From Oscillospiraceae bacterium (GTDB lineage: Bacteria; Bacillota; Clostridia; Oscillospirales; Oscillospiraceae), in contig JAEDLP010000099.1 in the NCBI GenBank assembly GCA_016295225.1, forward strand, positions 1 to 6,642: a stretch of 6,642 bases of DNA, given 5' to 3'. Positions within the stretch are counted from its first letter, which is position 1. Each line of letters begins with the position of its first letter. The notes under the pieces were generated by a model. The model worked only from the letters and a program-made list of their open reading frames with translations, did not search any database and was not told the origin of the DNA. The translations under genes were made by a program, and so were the position numbers. This document shows, in pieces, positions 5,201-6,642 of the stretch.

Positions 5201-5578
5201 ATGAATATCATCATCAGCAACGCCAACGACAAACCCATCTACGAGCAGATCACCACCCAGGTAAAAAACGCCATCCTGTCCGGGGAGCTTCACCCCGGCG
5301 AAGGGCTGCCCTCCATCCGTGCCCTGGCCAAGGACCTGCGGGTGAGCGTCATCACCACCAAGCGAGCCTATGACGAGCTGGAAAAGGCCGGGTATCTCTA
5401 CACCGTACCCGGCAAGGGCTGCTACGTGGCCGAGAAAAACACCCAGCTGGTGCGGGAGGGCTATCTCACCCAGATTGAGGAGCACATGACAGCCATTCTC
5501 ACCCTGGCTGCCGGCTGCGGCCTGTCGGTGGACGACCTGACCGAGATGCTCCGGCTCCTGGCCGGCCAAGACCAATGA
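5201..5578 (+). CDS. GntR-family transcriptional regulator, YtrA type
   Basis: The 125-residue product is a short GntR protein: a winged helix and a small C-terminal helical tail, with no large ligand-binding domain. This is the YtrA subfamily. Visible are KPIYEQITTQVKNAILSGEL (11-30), the GEGLPSIRALAKDLRVSVITTKRAYDELEKAGYL helix-turn-helix (34-67) and the wing VPGKGCYVA (69-77). The tail (about 78-125) should mediate dimerisation. The start at 5201 is chosen because homologues begin just before the IIISN..D.PIYEQI block; GGATGG (5188-5193) lies 7 nt upstream and is only a modest ribosome site. In-frame ATGs at 5177 and 5186 would add 5-8 residues. The transport ATPase follows 17 nt later, so this is the local repressor of that transporter, likely released by a membrane-active compound or cell-wall stress. 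Confidence 0.93.
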   Translation: MNIIISNANDKPIYEQITTQVKNAILSGELHPGEGLPSIRALAKDLRVSVITTKRAYDELEKAGYLYTVPGKGCYVAEKNTQLVREGYLTQIEEHMTAILTLAAGCGLSVDDLTEMLRLLAGQDQ

Positions 5579-5595
5579 AGTTTGGGAGGTACACC

Positions 5596-6450
5596 ATGAA
5601 CGCCATCGAATGCCGCAATTTGACCAAAGCCTACCAGGGCTTCACCCTGGACGAGCTCACCTTCTCCCTGCCCGCCGGGTGCATCCTGGGCCTGGTGGGC
5701 GAGAACGGGGCAGGCAAGTCCACCACCCTGAAACTCCTGATGAACGCCATTCCCCGGGACGGCGGGGAGATCTCCATCCTGGGAACCGACAACCGGAGCC
5801 CGGACTTCCTCCGCACCAAGGAGGACATTGGCGTGGTGCTGGACGAGGCCTGCTTCCCCGAGATCATCACCCCCAGGGAGCTGGGGAAGATCATGGGCTT
5901 CACCTACGCCAACTGGGACCAGGCCCAGTATGAGAACTACCTGACCCGGTTCCGCATCCCCCCGGACAAGAAGTTCAAGGAGTTCTCCCGGGGCATGAAG
6001 ATGAAGCTGGCCATCGCCGTGGCCCTGTCCCACCACGCCAGACTCCTCCTCCTGGACGAGGCCACCAGCGGCCTGGACCCCATGGTCCGGGACGAGATCC
6101 TGGACGTGTTCAACGACTTCACCCGGGACGAGAACCACACGGTGGTGCTCTCCTCCCACATCGTCAGCGACCTGGAAAAGATCTGCGACTACATCGCCTT
6201 CCTCCACCACGGCAGGCTGGTTCTATTCGAGGAAAAGGACCGTCTGCTGGAGGAATACGCCCTGATAAAACTCACCGCCGATCAGCTCTCCGAGCTGGAC
6301 CCGGCAGCCGTGGCCAGGAAGAAGATCACGGCCTACGGGGCGGAGGCTCTGGTCCGCCGGAATCTCATCCCCGCCCACTTCACCACCGAGCGCACCAATC
6401 TGGAAGATATCATCCTGTTTTTAGCCCAGGAAGGAGGGGCCGAACAATGA
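5596..6450 (+). CDS. ABC transporter ATP-binding protein (YtrB/BcrA-like exporter)
   Basis: The 284-residue cytoplasmic ATPase has Walker A GENGAGKST (35-43), signature FSRGMKMKL (130-138), Walker B with LLLLDEATSGLDP (about 150-162, D154/E155, D-loop GLDP) and switch histidine H188 in LSSHIV. The Q-loop position reads IGVVLDEACF (78-87), with no glutamine. The C-terminal 90 residues are the usual variable tail of antibiotic or peptide exporters. The start at 5596 is favoured over the ATG at 5575 (which overlaps the GntR stop) because GGGAGG (5584-5589) lies 6 nt upstream and the product then starts directly at the first strand. It would pair with the permease, whose start overlaps this stop by ATGA. 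Context with a YtrA regulator points to export or detoxification of a peptide, antibiotic or lipid II-related compound; the substrate is unknown. Confidence 0.93.
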   Translation: MNAIECRNLTKAYQGFTLDELTFSLPAGCILGLVGENGAGKSTTLKLLMNAIPRDGGEISILGTDNRSPDFLRTKEDIGVVLDEACFPEIITPRELGKIMGFTYANWDQAQYENYLTRFRIPPDKKFKEFSRGMKMKLAIAVALSHHARLLLLDEATSGLDPMVRDEILDVFNDFTRDENHTVVLSSHIVSDLEKICDYIAFLHHGRLVLFEEKDRLLEEYALIKLTADQLSELDPAAVARKKITAYGAEALVRRNLIPAHFTTERTNLEDIILFLAQEGGAEQ

Positions 6451-6642
6451 AAGCACTGCTGTACAAAGACCTCTGCGTGCTGTGGAAGCAGATGAAGTTC
6501 GTGATTTTTATGGTGGCGATCTTCTGTCTCATGCCCGACACCGGCTTCAACCTGAACACCTTCTTTGTGGCCTACGCCGGGCTGATTATCCCCGTCACCC
6601 TCTTCGCCTACGACGAGCGGGCCAAGTGGGACTCCCTGGCCG
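6447..6642 (+). CDS. ABC-2 type permease, N-terminal part (runs off the window)
   Basis: The first 65 codons are visible. The product starts MKALLYKDLCVLWKQMKFVI and has a first hydrophobic segment at about residues 17-30, a second at about 38-55, and then AYDERAKWDSLA. In ABC-2 permeases of this kind an initial K-D-L cytoplasmic helix, early membrane helices and a D-E-x-x-x-W segment leading into an LP-x-S-R loop are typical. AAGGAGG (6431-6437) lies 9 nt before the ATG, and the start overlaps the ATPase stop (ATGA), so translation is coupled. It should form the membrane half of the exporter whose ATPase is encoded upstream. Confidence 0.88.
   Translation, partial: MKALLYKDLCVLWKQMKFVIFMVAIFCLMPDTGFNLNTFFVAYAGLIIPVTLFAYDERAKWDSLA

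Noticed and set aside
5575..5595. Start of the ABC ATPase at the ATG overlapping the GntR stop
   Set aside because: The seven added residues contain the ribosome binding site of the ATG at 5596, which fits both spacing and protein family better; not strictly excluded.

Overview
The window is GC-rich with strong AGGAGG-type ribosome binding sites, sigma-A-type promoters, a HisZ homologue, a YtrA-type GntR regulator with its ABC transporter, and a zinc-ribbon/Ig-like membrane protein. Together these suggest a GC-rich gut Clostridium-group Firmicute (Oscillospiraceae-like, in the style of Flavonifractor or Lawsonibacter). This placement is inference; nothing in the window fixes the genus.

Layout, left half (minus strand). 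Bases 1-191 are the start of hisZ. Its promoter (235-263) has a CTAG-centred palindrome filling the spacer. A strong hairpin terminator (355-387) ends the next unit, a two-gene operon transcribed from about 3166. The first gene (933-3092) encodes a 719-residue protein: zinc ribbon, long charged and Pro/Glu/Ala/Val-rich disordered region, one membrane helix, then two Ig-like (BIG2-type) domains. The second (394-912) is a small nitroreductase-family flavoprotein.

Layout, right half (plus strand). Two well-formed promoters stand back to back in 3093-3320. The rightward one drives a CbbX/SpoVK-type AAA+ ATPase (3321-4625). A Y1/HUH transposase of the REP-associated (RAYT) kind (4616-5116) overlaps its stop codon. 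Next comes an autonomous promoter with an operator-like palindrome, then a YtrA-type GntR repressor (5201-5578), an ABC ATPase (5596-6450) and the start of an ABC-2 permease (6447 to the window end). The last three form a self-regulated exporter operon.

The most interesting signal is inside the transposase gene. Two 29-bp copies of a GTAG-plus-hairpin element (4731-4759 on plus, 4906-4934 on minus) lie in opposite orientation within the reading frame. They match at 26 of 29 positions, and two of the three differences are a compensatory pair that keeps an 8-bp stem intact. They look like REP sequences carried inside the gene of the transposase that would be expected to recognise them.
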